From contig NZ_CP139286.1 in assembly GCF_034067285.1 (NCBI RefSeq), positions 1,612,001-1,676,000 of the forward strand: a stretch of 64,000 nucleotides of DNA, read 5' to 3'. The DNA comes from Acinetobacter pittii. Its GTDB lineage: Bacteria > Pseudomonadota > Gammaproteobacteria > Pseudomonadales > Moraxellaceae. A model generated the notes under the pieces. That model was not told the origin of the DNA and did not search any database. It saw only the letters and a program-made list of their open reading frames with translations. How positions within the stretch are numbered: position 1 is the first letter of the stretch; every line of letters begins with the position of its first letter. Positions 41,098 to 50,416 of the stretch are shown piece after piece. Made by a program: the position numbers and the translations under genes.

Positions 41098-41829
41098 ATG
41101 CTTGATGAGACTGCATTTAAAAATTTTAAATTGCCAAGATATGAAAAGGTCCGTTGGGAACTTCAAAAACTACTGATCCAGTCAAAATGGACAGTTGAAG
41201 AGCCTATTCCAAGTGAACAAGAACTTGCGCAAATGTATAGCGTATCGGTAGGAACCGTTAGAAAGGCGGTTGAAGGACTGGTTGAAGACGGCTTATTAGT
41301 TAAACAGCAAGGAAAAGGAACTTTCCTAAAACAACCTAATTTTGAAAATTCGCTTATTCGTTTTTTTAGATTACGCAATAAAAAAGGCGAGTTCATTCAG
41401 CCTCAAGGCCAAATCAAAAAAGTAGAAGTGTGTGATGCAATATCGGAAGTAAATGCCGAGCTGGGGCTTGGGCTTACCGAAAAGTTACTTTATATCGAGC
41501 GTGTCCGTAAACATGAAGAAGTCGTTGTTTTAAGCGAGAAAATCTGGCTGCCTGAACGCTTATTTAAAAACCTGGAAGAAATTCCAATCGCTGATTTTGG
41601 TAACTTACTTTATCCATTTTATTATCAGCACTGCGGTCAGTTTGTTTCTTCTGCGACAGAACGGTTAACTTTTGAGAAAAATGTTAAAGACAGCTATCTA
41701 AATAATAATCTTGAAGACCCTTTAGTTAAGGTATGCCGTATTGCAAAGAATCTTGAAGGTGTAGCAGTCGAATACCGTGAGTCTTATGGTCTAGCCGATA
41801 ATTTTCATTATGAAATAACAATTAATTAA
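41098..41829 (+). CDS. GntR family regulator, HutC/UTRA type
   Basis: The 243-residue protein has an N-terminal GntR winged helix (RYEKVRWELQKLL, PIPSEQELAQMYSVSVGTVRKAVEGLVEDGLLVKQQGKGTFL) and a C-terminal UTRA effector domain (IERVRKHEEVVVLSEKIWLPERLF). Such regulators repress transport and catabolic operons until they bind a small carboxylate or sugar. It is divergent from the MatC-amidohydrolase-MFS operon with a shared palindrome, so that operon is the probable target. Confidence 0.9.
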   Translation: MLDETAFKNFKLPRYEKVRWELQKLLIQSKWTVEEPIPSEQELAQMYSVSVGTVRKAVEGLVEDGLLVKQQGKGTFLKQPNFENSLIRFFRLRNKKGEFIQPQGQIKKVEVCDAISEVNAELGLGLTEKLLYIERVRKHEEVVVLSEKIWLPERLFKNLEEIPIADFGNLLYPFYYQHCGQFVSSATERLTFEKNVKDSYLNNNLEDPLVKVCRIAKNLEGVAVEYRESYGLADNFHYEITIN

Positions 41830-41840
41830 TTTTTTATGCA

Positions 41841-41866
41841 GCTTAATAGAGATTTCCCCATTAAGC
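41841..41866 (+). terminator. Weak hairpin after the GntR gene
   Basis: GCTTAAT pairs with ATTAAGC around a 12-nt loop, without a T-run; the terminator role is uncertain. The following 170 bp up to the lipoprotein gene show nothing else. Confidence 0.35.
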
Positions 41867-42037
41867 GTCAAAAGTTGGTTCACTAACGTTAGGAAGCGAG
41901 TCATTACTCTATAAATCAAGCATCGGCTATTCCTTGAATGCCTATACTTTGCTGGTATTTATAAGGTATTGATAACAAATCCTTAGTTGTAAAAAACTTC
42001 AGCCCATTCTATTTTTAAATAGAAAAGGGAGTGAATT

Positions 42038-42223
42038 ATGAAAAATATTTTATTGATTTTGACTGTATTAAGTGGATTGAGTTTAACAGCTTGTGCTGTT
42101 CATACACGTGAAGGAAGCGTTGTGATCGATCCAGATGGTCGCTTGATTGATGGTGGTTATCATGATGGTGGTAGTCATGGCCGTTTCTGTCCTCCTGGAC
42201 AAGCAAAAAAAGGGAATTGCTAA
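42038..42223 (+). CDS. Small lipoprotein, 61 residues
   Basis: The protein has a lipoprotein signal peptide with lipobox LTAC (acylated Cys at residue 19) followed by a short polar, glycine- and histidine-rich mature region (DGGYHDGGSHGRFCPPGQAKKGNC) with two more cysteines. It is anchored in the periplasm by lipid. A ribosome site (AAAAGGGAG) precedes the ATG and a terminator follows. Function is unknown; the His/Cys content could bind metal, which is speculation. Confidence 0.75.
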   Translation: MKNILLILTVLSGLSLTACAVHTREGSVVIDPDGRLIDGGYHDGGSHGRFCPPGQAKKGNC

Positions 42224-42262
42224 AACTTAAAATAATTGCATGCATGACTAGGTTTTTCTTAG

Positions 42263-42283
42263 AACTTCCTTCGGGAAGTTTTT
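42263..42283 (+). terminator. Terminator of the lipoprotein gene
   Basis: AACTTCC-TTCG-GGAAGTT followed by TTT. Confidence 0.8.
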
Positions 42284-42380
42284 AGCTGTTAAGCACCCGC
42301 TTCTCAAGCATTTCCATAAAAGTTTTTAAATAATATTGTGGTTTTTGCCTTTATGAGTAATTAAGCAAAAGCGTATGCTA
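42282..42380 (-). pseudogene. Remnant of the 3' end of the LysR gene at 47912-48829
   Basis: On the minus strand this stretch reads as the last codons of the LysR gene (coding MLEKRVLNS then stop, against MLEKRIVGG then stop in the intact gene). Positions 42297-42380 match 47927-48011 at almost every base except one deletion, which breaks the frame, and a few substitutions. The rest of the gene is missing. The two copies bracket the adhesin gene, in direct orientation. Confidence 0.8.
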
Positions 42381-42498
42381 TATAGTTGTAGAGTTAATAG
42401 AAAATATATCAAATAATAAAATTATTATTATGAATTTTTATAGTTTTTATTATTTTTTGTGGTAAATTTTTTGCGTTATAAATAGGTGTTTTACAAAA

Positions 42499-45400
42499 AT
42501 GCAAAATATACTTACTTTTATTAAAAATGGTCAAAAAATTACTTTAGATGCAAGTAATATTAAAAGCGTAAAAGATACGGGAAATGGTTTTGAAATTACT
42601 CTTAAGAGTGGTGAGGTAATTCAAGCTGAATCATATAGTGTTACTCCTAATACTCAACCTGTGGAGCAAGTTTTTAGTCAACAAGTAGAAAATAATTCTG
42701 AGGCTGATGAGGAAGCTGAAAAGCAAGAGGTTCTAAAAGAAAAGAGTTTATGGGATTCACAAGCAATGTTATGGGGTGGTGCTGCGATTGCACTTGGTGG
42801 TATTGCGGTAGCGGCATCAAGTAGCGGCGGCAGTGATATTTCAACACCTTCTGATCAGACTCCTCCAGCGAGTTTAACTAAAATATTGTCTAAAGATGGT
42901 AAAACAGTAAGTGGTTTAACAGAAGCTGGAGCAACTGTTATAGTTGAAAACTCAGTTGGTAAAGTAATCGGTTCTGCCAAAGCTGGAGCAGATGGGGCAT
43001 ACTTAATTAATTTGGATAAAGCCTATATTAATGGTGAAACACTAAAAGTTTCTGCTCAAGATGCTGCTGGCAATAGTACCTTGAAACAAGAGATTGTCGC
43101 TTCTGATATTACGGCCCCTACTTTAGTACATGCTATTTCTTCTAACGGTAAAACTATTACAGGTTTGACAGAGGCTAATTCAACTGTCACCGTCAAAGAT
43201 TCATCTGGAAAAATTATTGGAACTTCAAAGTCTGATAATGATGGAAAATATACAATCATACTAGATAAAGCTTATTTAAATAGTGAAAAACTTACTATTT
43301 CTGCCGAAGATTTAGCTGGTAATAAATCAACAATTCAAACAATTTTGGCTGATGATAAAACTGCACCATCAAGTCTGACTGCAACGATTGATACCGCAGG
43401 TAAAGTTGTTGCTGGTGTAACTGAAGCAAATGCTGTTGTAACAGTTAAGAATGCTGTAGGAACTGTCGTTGGTACAGCTACAGCAGATGCCACTGGTAAA
43501 TATTCAATTACGCTAGATAAGGCTTATTTAAATGGTGAAAGCTTAAGTGCCACTGCAGCGGACAAATCGGGTAATGCTACAGCCGCGAAAATAATTATTG
43601 CACCAGATACCACGGCACCATCAAGTCTGACTGCAATGATTGATACAGCAGGTAAAGTAGTTGCGGGTGTGACCGAAGCGAATGCTGTTGTAACAGTTAA
43701 GAATGCTGTAGGAACTGTCGTCGGTACAGGTACTGCAGATGCCACAGGTAAATACTCGATTAGCCTAGATAAAGCTTATGTAAATGGTGAAAGCTTAAGT
43801 GCAATGGCTGCGGACAAATCTGGTAATGCCACAGCGCCGAAAACCATTGTTGCACCAGACACTACTGCACCTTCAAGCTTAACTGCAACGATTGATACAG
43901 CAGGTAAAGTGGTTGCAGGTGTGACCGAAGCGAATACTGTTGTAACAGTTAAGAATGCTGTAGGAACTGTCGTTGGTACAGCTACTGCAGATGCCACAGG
44001 TAAATATTCAGTTACCCTAGATAAAGCTTATGTAAATGGTGAAAGCTTAAGTGCAACGGCTGCAGACAAATCTGGTAATGCTACCGCACCAAAAACAATA
44101 GTTGCACCAGACACTACAGCACCATCAAGTCTGACTGCAACGATTGATACTGCAGGTAAAGTGGTTGCAGGTGTGACCGAAGCGAATACTGTTGTAACAG
44201 TTAAGAATGCTGTAGGAACTGTCGTTGGTACAGCTACTGCAGATGCCACAGGTAAATACTCGATTAGCCTAGATAAAGCATACCTAAATGGTGAAAGCTT
44301 AAGTGCAACGGCTGCAGACAAATCTGGTAATGCTACCGCACCAAAAACAATAGTTGCACCAGACACTACAGCACCTTCAAGTCTGACTGCAACGATTGAT
44401 ACTGCAGGTAAAGTGGTTGCAGGTGTAACTGAAGCGAATGCTGTTGTAACAGTTAAGAATGCTGTAGGAACTGTCGTTGGTACAGCTACTGCAGATGCCA
44501 CAGGTAAATACTCGATTACCCTAGATAAGGCTTATGTAAATGGTGAAAGCTTAAGTGCAATGGCTGCGGACAAATCTGGTAATGCTACAGCGCCGAAAAC
44601 CATTGTTGCACCAGATACCACGGCACCTTCAAGCTTAACTGCAACGATTGATACAGCAGGTAAAGTGGTTGCGGGTGTGACCGAAGCGAATGCTGTTGTA
44701 ACAATTAAAAATACTGCAGGAACCATAATCGGTACAGCTACTGCTGATGCCACAGGTAAATATTCAGTTACCCTAGATAAAGCATATTTAAATGGAGAAA
44801 GCTTAAGTGCTACAGCATCAGATCAATCTGGTAATGCTACAGCGCCGAAAACCATTAATGCACTGGATACCACGGCACCATCAAGTTTAACTGCAATTAT
44901 AGATGCTGCAGGTAAAGTGGTTGCGGGTGTGACCGAAGTAGGTGCAAGAGTGACAGTAGAACAAGTAACTGCTGTTTATAAAGAAGTAACTGTTTTAGAA
45001 ATCCAATCTGTTTTGAATGAGACAGTACAGTCAAATTATTTATCGAAAACATATTCTTTCGAAGTTACAGGTACAAATGCACATGTTTCTTTAAATTTGA
45101 ACTCTTCGACTAATTCACTTTCTGGTAGTTATAGCTCAACTCTTTCTGGTGCGAGTTTAAATACAAGTCTAACTGGTAGTATCTCTCAAGCTGGAAACGG
45201 AAATTACAGTATTGATCTAGCACAAGGTTCAGTATTAGCATCTGGAACCTATACTTTGACAGTAAATTATTCTAGTTCAATGGTCCCCGTTATAAATGTA
45301 AATGTAACGCAAGAAGTGCCAAAAACTATTTTAGAAGTAGACCATTACGAAACAAAAGTTGTAGGCACAACTAATGCAGATGAAGCAGGAAATTATTCTA

Positions 45401-47862
45401 TTACTCTTGATAAAGCTTACTTAAATGGCGAAAGCTTAAGCGTAACAGCAGCAGATCAATCGGATAATAAAACTGAAGCGAAAGAGGTTATTGCACCAGA
45501 TAGTACGCCACCAATTTTGCATCAACCAACTATTCAAGGTGGATGGGCTGAAGGGCAATCAGTACAAGGTACAACTGAAGCAAATGCCACAATAATTGTT
45601 AAAAATACTGCAGGTGATGTAATCGGTTCGGCAATAGCTGATGCATCCGGGTATTACAATGTAATTTTGAATATGGTTTACGAAGATGGTGAAGTATTAA
45701 AAGTAATTGCTGCGGATGCTAAAGGTAATGAAAGTTCAATTAATATAAATGCACCTGATACTACGGCACCTATATTGGCTAATTTGTTTAATTATGATGT
45801 GAGTACAGATAAAATTATTTTTAATGCGCCAAGTGATAGTTATGCTGTTGAGCAAAAAATTGATGGTGCTTGGGTTCACGTAAATATTGAGGAAAAATTC
45901 GATTGGTTAAATGTAGAATATAGGGTAACTGCTACAGATCAAGCTGGGAATAGTTCTCAACCACTAACCACTATAATTAATACTGTATCAGGAACTTACA
46001 AGCCAACAGACCCTACATTTACTCAAATTATTAAAGGATCTACAGGAAATGACTATCTATATGGTGGTGATGGAAACGATACTTTAATTTCTAATACAGG
46101 TTCGGACTATTTATATGCTGGGGCTGGTAATGACACGTTGATTTATGGTGGTAATTCAAATGCGTATACGGCTTTACTAGGTCAGGCAGGTAATGATACT
46201 TATATCATAGATAAAGGATTACTCACTTCATCAAGCTATATTCATATTTTAGATAATGCAGCTGAAGAAAATATTCTTCAATTAAAATCAGTGTCCTCTG
46301 GTGATATTTCACTTAGGCAGTCCGATTCATTAATCATAATATCATTCAATGATTCAGCATCAACAATACGTTTTGGTGAGGGAGAATTATCTTCTATTAT
46401 ATTTGATGACGGAACTGTTTGGGATAAAGCTCAAATTGAAGCTAATACGATTGGTAAATTATTAGGTACTGATGAGGCAGATGCTTTACAAGCAGATGCT
46501 GAGATTTCAACTATTTATGGTTTGGGAGGCAATGATACAATTCAAGGCAGTGTACAGAATGATTATCTGTATGGTGGTGATGGAGACGATACTTTAATTT
46601 CTAATACAGGTTCGGACTATCTATATGGTGGGGCTGGTAATGACACGTTGATTTATGGTGGTAATTCGAATGCGTATACGGCTTTACTAGGTCAGGCGGG
46701 TAATGATACTTATATCATAGATAAAGGATTACTCACTTCATCAAGCTATATTCATATTTTAGATAATGCAGGTGAAGAAAATACTCTTCAGTTAAAATCA
46801 GTGCTTTCTAGTGATATCTTACTTAAGCAATCCGATTCACTAATCATAATATCATTCAATGATTCAGCATCAACAATACGTTTTGGTAAGGATAATTTAT
46901 CTTCTATTGTATTTGATGACGGAACTGTTTGGGATAAAGCTCAAATTGAAGCTAATACGATTGGTAAATTATTAGGTACTGATGCAGCAGATAATCTTCA
47001 AGCAGATGCTGAGATTTCAACTATTTATGGTTTGGGAGGTAATGATACGATTCAAGGTGGTGTACAGAATGATTATTTATATGGTGGTAGTGGCGATGAC
47101 ACATTAATATCGAATACGGGTTCTGATCATTTATACGGTGGTTCAGGGAATGATACACTCATTTATGGTGGCAATTCCGCGAATGTATATACAGGATTAA
47201 TTGGTGAAACTGGTAATGATACCTATATTGTAGATAAAGCATTACTAGGGTCATTAAGTTATGTTCATATCCTAGATAATAACAATGAACAAAATATACT
47301 TTATTTAAAATCAGTTTCAGCTGATGAAATTATTTTAAAACAGGCTAGTGCGGATAGAGTTATTACGTTCAATGATTCAACTGCCAGCATTCATTTTGGT
47401 GAGGGACAATTATCATCTATTATATTTGACGATGGAACAGTCTGGGATAAGGCACAAATTGAGCAATATATTGCCAAAACTGTACTGGGTACAACTGGTA
47501 ATGACGTAATTGAGACAAGCATAGCAAATCAAACTTTCTCTTATATTCTCGGAGATGGTGCAGATACTGTGGTTTTTAATATTCTCGATAATACAGATAA
47601 TTTAGGTGGAAATGTTAAGAGTGAGTGGACTGATTTTAATCTCGTAGAGGATGATAAAATTGATTTGTCTCAATTACTTATAAATGAAAGTGGAAATCTT
47701 CAAGATTATATTTCGGTAAAAGATACTGAGGCGGGGCTAATTATTTCAGTTGATAGAGATGGGGCTAGTCAATCTACGTATCATTCGCAAGAATTAATTT
47801 TGCTTACTGATAAGCATGATACCTTAGAGAACTTAATAGTTTCAAATACCTTTATTTATTAA
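42499..47862 (+). CDS. BapA/LapA-like giant adhesin, type I secreted, with Ig-like and RTX repeats
   Basis: The 1787-residue protein has a BapA-prefix-like N-terminus (about residues 1-60), a hydrophobic AMLWGGAAIALGGIAVAASS stretch (near 90-110), then about ten Ig-like repeats of about 84 residues. Six (43360-44870) are nearly identical, a 252-bp DNA period; each starts TTAPSSLTA and contains VTLDKAYLNGESLSA. A seventh is split by a foreign domain (about residues 821-953). Three RTX calcium-binding units with a 510-bp period follow (GNDxLxGGxGNDTL), then a C-terminal type I secretion region. It should be a surface/biofilm adhesin. No secretion genes are adjacent. Repeat number probably varies between strains. 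Confidence 0.9.
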   Translation: MQNILTFIKNGQKITLDASNIKSVKDTGNGFEITLKSGEVIQAESYSVTPNTQPVEQVFSQQVENNSEADEEAEKQEVLKEKSLWDSQAMLWGGAAIALGGIAVAASSSGGSDISTPSDQTPPASLTKILSKDGKTVSGLTEAGATVIVENSVGKVIGSAKAGADGAYLINLDKAYINGETLKVSAQDAAGNSTLKQEIVASDITAPTLVHAISSNGKTITGLTEANSTVTVKDSSGKIIGTSKSDNDGKYTIILDKAYLNSEKLTISAEDLAGNKSTIQTILADDKTAPSSLTATIDTAGKVVAGVTEANAVVTVKNAVGTVVGTATADATGKYSITLDKAYLNGESLSATAADKSGNATAAKIIIAPDTTAPSSLTAMIDTAGKVVAGVTEANAVVTVKNAVGTVVGTGTADATGKYSISLDKAYVNGESLSAMAADKSGNATAPKTIVAPDTTAPSSLTATIDTAGKVVAGVTEANTVVTVKNAVGTVVGTATADATGKYSVTLDKAYVNGESLSATAADKSGNATAPKTIVAPDTTAPSSLTATIDTAGKVVAGVTEANTVVTVKNAVGTVVGTATADATGKYSISLDKAYLNGESLSATAADKSGNATAPKTIVAPDTTAPSSLTATIDTAGKVVAGVTEANAVVTVKNAVGTVVGTATADATGKYSITLDKAYVNGESLSAMAADKSGNATAPKTIVAPDTTAPSSLTATIDTAGKVVAGVTEANAVVTIKNTAGTIIGTATADATGKYSVTLDKAYLNGESLSATASDQSGNATAPKTINALDTTAPSSLTAIIDAAGKVVAGVTEVGARVTVEQVTAVYKEVTVLEIQSVLNETVQSNYLSKTYSFEVTGTNAHVSLNLNSSTNSLSGSYSSTLSGASLNTSLTGSISQAGNGNYSIDLAQGSVLASGTYTLTVNYSSSMVPVINVNVTQEVPKTILEVDHYETKVVGTTNADEAGNYSITLDKAYLNGESLSVTAADQSDNKTEAKEVIAPDSTPPILHQPTIQGGWAEGQSVQGTTEANATIIVKNTAGDVIGSAIADASGYYNVILNMVYEDGEVLKVIAADAKGNESSININAPDTTAPILANLFNYDVSTDKIIFNAPSDSYAVEQKIDGAWVHVNIEEKFDWLNVEYRVTATDQAGNSSQPLTTIINTVSGTYKPTDPTFTQIIKGSTGNDYLYGGDGNDTLISNTGSDYLYAGAGNDTLIYGGNSNAYTALLGQAGNDTYIIDKGLLTSSSYIHILDNAAEENILQLKSVSSGDISLRQSDSLIIISFNDSASTIRFGEGELSSIIFDDGTVWDKAQIEANTIGKLLGTDEADALQADAEISTIYGLGGNDTIQGSVQNDYLYGGDGDDTLISNTGSDYLYGGAGNDTLIYGGNSNAYTALLGQAGNDTYIIDKGLLTSSSYIHILDNAGEENTLQLKSVLSSDILLKQSDSLIIISFNDSASTIRFGKDNLSSIVFDDGTVWDKAQIEANTIGKLLGTDAADNLQADAEISTIYGLGGNDTIQGGVQNDYLYGGSGDDTLISNTGSDHLYGGSGNDTLIYGGNSANVYTGLIGETGNDTYIVDKALLGSLSYVHILDNNNEQNILYLKSVSADEIILKQASADRVITFNDSTASIHFGEGQLSSIIFDDGTVWDKAQIEQYIAKTVLGTTGNDVIETSIANQTFSYILGDGADTVVFNILDNTDNLGGNVKSEWTDFNLVEDDKIDLSQLLINESGNLQDYISVKDTEAGLIISVDRDGASQSTYHSQELILLTDKHDTLENLIVSNTFIY
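43360..44948 (+). repeat. 252-bp tandem repeat array within the adhesin gene
   Basis: Copies of GCACCATCAAGTCTGACTGC or close variants begin at 43363, 43615, 43867, 44119, 44371, 44623 and 44875, exactly 252 bp apart. The seventh is interrupted. Long near-identity favours slippage or recombination. Confidence 0.93.
46031..47480 (+). repeat. 510-bp repeat of RTX-type units within the adhesin gene
   Basis: Three units beginning near 46051, 46561 and 47071 are 510 bp apart; the first two are nearly identical. Each codes for glycine-aspartate nonapeptide turns followed by a beta-rich spacer ending in FDDGTVWDKAQIE. Confidence 0.88.
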
Positions 47863-47880
47863 GTTGTTTAGTAATAGACT

Positions 47881-47913
47881 AAAAAAAGAGACCATTTAAT
47901 GGTCTCTTTTTTT
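47881..47913. terminator. Bidirectional terminator, GAGACC/GGTCTC type
   Basis: AAAAAAAGAGACCAT pairs with ATGGTCTCTTTTTTT around the TTA loop between the convergent adhesin and LysR genes. Confidence 0.88.
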
Positions 47914-48829
47914 AACCCCCAACGATCCGCTTCTCAAGCATCTCCATAAAGGTTTTTAAAATAATATTGTGGTTTTTGCCTTTATGAGTAATTAAGCAAA
48001 TGGGTGTGCTGTAATGCATTTTTTCCTTTGAAACAGCTTGCATAAAACCATCTTCAACCCATTTTTTTGCATAGTGGTCGGGTAAAAAACCTAAGAATTT
48101 TCCTGTTAAAATTAGAAAGGCAATTCCTTCTCGGTCACTTGCAGTCGCTTTACAGTCTAAAAGCTGGTGTAACTTTGCCGCTTCCGATGTAATCGCATAA
48201 TTCGGAAGGATTGCTTGCCATTTTTTTAATTCATCTAAATCCATCTTGCTACATTTGCCAAACAAGGGATGGTTTTTGCCGCAATATAAAAACGAACTTT
48301 CACTATATAAATCAAAATAGTCCAAACCGGACAAAGGCGTAACAAGGGGAATAACGCCTGCATGCAAACGATTATCGAGCACACGGCATTCAATATCTGA
48401 CAGAGTACTCATACTAATGTTAATAATTACTTCAGAATGTTCTTCGGCGAGTTGTGTCAACGTGTTGGTGATATAGCCTCTAGGCATCGTTACAAGGTTA
48501 TTAATAATCCCGATATTAAACTCACCCTTAAGGCGGTTGTGCATTTGATTAACTTTAGAGCGAAAATCTTCGATAGAAGCAGTGAGTACTTCGATATATT
48601 CTAAAATTTCCCGTCCTTCATCGGTGAGGGCAAAGCCAGCGCGACCACGTTGGCATAGCCGAATACCCAAACGATTTTCTAAATCACTCATATGCAAACT
48701 AATTGCAGAGCGGCTAATACCAAGAATGCTTTCAGCGGATGTAAAGCTATGACAGTCACAAACTGTTTTGAAAATTTTAAGAAGTTTTATATCAAAATCA
48801 GTAACTTGATTTAATTTTTTCGGTTTCAT
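47912..48829 (-). CDS. LysR family regulator, probable control of beta-alanine catabolism
   Basis: The 305-residue protein has a LysR helix-turn-helix (LKIFKTVCDCHSFTSAESILGISRSAISLHMSDLENRLGIRLCQR) and effector domain. It is divergent, 103 bp away, from the transaminase-MmsA-permease genes, the arrangement expected of a BauR-like activator of beta-alanine use. Its terminal 85 bp are duplicated as a remnant on the far side of the adhesin gene (42282-42380), showing that DNA was inserted or rearranged next to its 3' end. The inducer is inferred from context. Confidence 0.87.
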   Translation of the reverse strand: MKPKKLNQVTDFDIKLLKIFKTVCDCHSFTSAESILGISRSAISLHMSDLENRLGIRLCQRGRAGFALTDEGREILEYIEVLTASIEDFRSKVNQMHNRLKGEFNIGIINNLVTMPRGYITNTLTQLAEEHSEVIINISMSTLSDIECRVLDNRLHAGVIPLVTPLSGLDYFDLYSESSFLYCGKNHPLFGKCSKMDLDELKKWQAILPNYAITSEAAKLHQLLDCKATASDREGIAFLILTGKFLGFLPDHYAKKWVEDGFMQAVSKEKMHYSTPICLITHKGKNHNIILKTFMEMLEKRIVGG

Positions 48830-48932
48830 TTAGTTTTGTTTTTTTAAATCTAAACTCAAGATAATTTGAATTTATCAAACTTATCACGCTATGTACACTC
48901 AAACCATAATTTGAAAATAAACAGGAATGGTT

Positions 48933-50309
48933 ATGTTTGATACGGATAAATTCAGCGAATCTGAGCATACTTCGGAAGCGATTCAAGCCAATAATAATAT
49001 GCATATAAATTATCAGGCACACTGGATGCCTTTCTCTGCAAATCGTAACTTTGCTAAAGACCCGCGCATGATTGTGGGCGCAAAAGGATCGTACCTGATT
49101 GATGATTCTGGCCGTGAAATTTATGACTCACTCTCAGGGCTATGGACTTGTGGTGCAGGTCATACCTTGCCTGAAATTCAGCAAGCGGTAAGTGCTCAGT
49201 TAGGTCAACTCGACTACTCACCAGCTTTTCAGTTCGGCCATCCGTTGTCTTTTAAACTGGCAGATAAAATTGTTCAGCATATGCCTGAAAAACTACAACA
49301 CGTTTTCTTTACCAACTCGGGTTCAGAGTCGGCAGATACATCTATCAAAATGGCACGTGCATATTGGCGTATTAAAGGTAAACCAAGTAAAACCAAATTG
49401 ATTGGCCGTGCCCGTGGCTATCATGGTGTAAACGTTGCAGGAACAAGCCTCGGTGGTATTGGCGGCAACCGTAAAATGTTTGGTCAACTTATGGATGTAG
49501 ACCATTTGCCGCATACCTTGCAGCCAAATTTAACATTTACCAAAGGCTGTGCAGAAACAGGTGGCGTAGAGCTTGCTAATGAAATGCTTAAGTTAATTGA
49601 GCTACACGATGCTTCAAATATTGCCGCCGTGATTATTGAACCTATTTCCGGATCAGCAGGTTGTATTGTACCGCCAACGGGTTATTTACAGCGTTTAAGA
49701 GAAATCTGTGATCAGCATGACATCTTGTTAATTTTTGATGAGGTGATTACAGGTTTTGGCCGTTTAGGAACTTGGACCGCAGCAGAATATTTTGGGGTTA
49801 CGCCTGATATTTTGAACTTTGCGAAACAAGTGACCAATGGTGCCATTCCTTTAGGTGGCGTGGTGGCAAGCCATGAAATTTACTCTGCTTTTATGCAGCA
49901 AGACTTACCGGAACATGCCATTGAATTTACTCACGGCTATACCTATTCGGCACATCCTGTTGCTTGTGCTGCCGCTTTAGCTGCGCTTGAAGTTTTAGAA
50001 AAGAAAAACCTATTCGCTCAATCTGCAGCATTGGCACCAAGTTTTGAAAAAATGCTACATGGCTTAAAAGGTGCACCGCACATTTTAGATATTCGTAACT
50101 GTGGTTTGATTGGTGCCCTACAGTTAGCTCCGCGTGATGGTGATGCCACCATTCGAGGCTTCGAGCTTGGTATGGAACTTTGGAAAGAAGGATTCTATGT
50201 TCGCTTTGGAGGCGACACCCTTCAGTTCGGGCCAATGTTCAACAGCACTGAGGCTGATATTGACCGCTTAATGAATGCTGTGGGTGATGCACTGCACCAA
50301 GTGAATTAA
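48933..50309 (+). CDS. Beta-alanine:pyruvate (omega-amino acid) aminotransferase
   Basis: The 458-residue class III PLP enzyme has SGLWTCGAGHTLPEI, FFTNSGSESADTSIKMARAYWR, FDEVITGFGRLGTW and the PLP lysine in NFAKQVTNGAIPLGG, closely following omega-amino acid:pyruvate transaminases. It turns beta-alanine and pyruvate into malonate semialdehyde and alanine. The ATG at 48933 is preferred because AGGA sits 6 nt upstream; the ATG at 48927 is too close to it. It is the first gene of a set with MmsA and a permease, matching the bauA role in Pseudomonas. Confidence 0.9.
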   Translation: MFDTDKFSESEHTSEAIQANNNMHINYQAHWMPFSANRNFAKDPRMIVGAKGSYLIDDSGREIYDSLSGLWTCGAGHTLPEIQQAVSAQLGQLDYSPAFQFGHPLSFKLADKIVQHMPEKLQHVFFTNSGSESADTSIKMARAYWRIKGKPSKTKLIGRARGYHGVNVAGTSLGGIGGNRKMFGQLMDVDHLPHTLQPNLTFTKGCAETGGVELANEMLKLIELHDASNIAAVIIEPISGSAGCIVPPTGYLQRLREICDQHDILLIFDEVITGFGRLGTWTAAEYFGVTPDILNFAKQVTNGAIPLGGVVASHEIYSAFMQQDLPEHAIEFTHGYTYSAHPVACAAALAALEVLEKKNLFAQSAALAPSFEKMLHGLKGAPHILDIRNCGLIGALQLAPRDGDATIRGFELGMELWKEGFYVRFGGDTLQFGPMFNSTEADIDRLMNAVGDALHQVN

Positions 50310-50326
50310 GGCTTATAGATATTTAT

Positions 50327-50353
50327 GAGCATCGGTAGGTTCTATAGATGCTC
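50327..50353 (+). terminator. Hairpin between transaminase and mmsA genes
   Basis: GAGCATC pairs with GATGCTC around a 13-nt loop, followed by only TTT. It may attenuate rather than end transcription. Confidence 0.4.
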
Positions 50354-50416
50354 TTTAAAAACCAAATCAAAAATACAGATTGATCTGAAAACCAATTGTA
50401 GTAAGGAGTAACAACA

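Noticed and set aside
43056..44753. A ladder of minus-strand open frames of about 73 residues, one of 157
   Set aside because: They are antisense shadows of the 252-bp adhesin repeats and recur only because the coding repeat recurs; they have no ribosome sites or protein-like features.
43360..44948. Regular repeats considered as a CRISPR array
   Set aside because: The period is 252 bp without spacers and the repeats translate as Ig-like domains in one frame.
48798..49022. A 74-residue minus-strand frame overlapping the LysR and transaminase starts
   Set aside because: It covers the divergent promoter region, overlaps both real genes and has no ribosome site or recognisable features.
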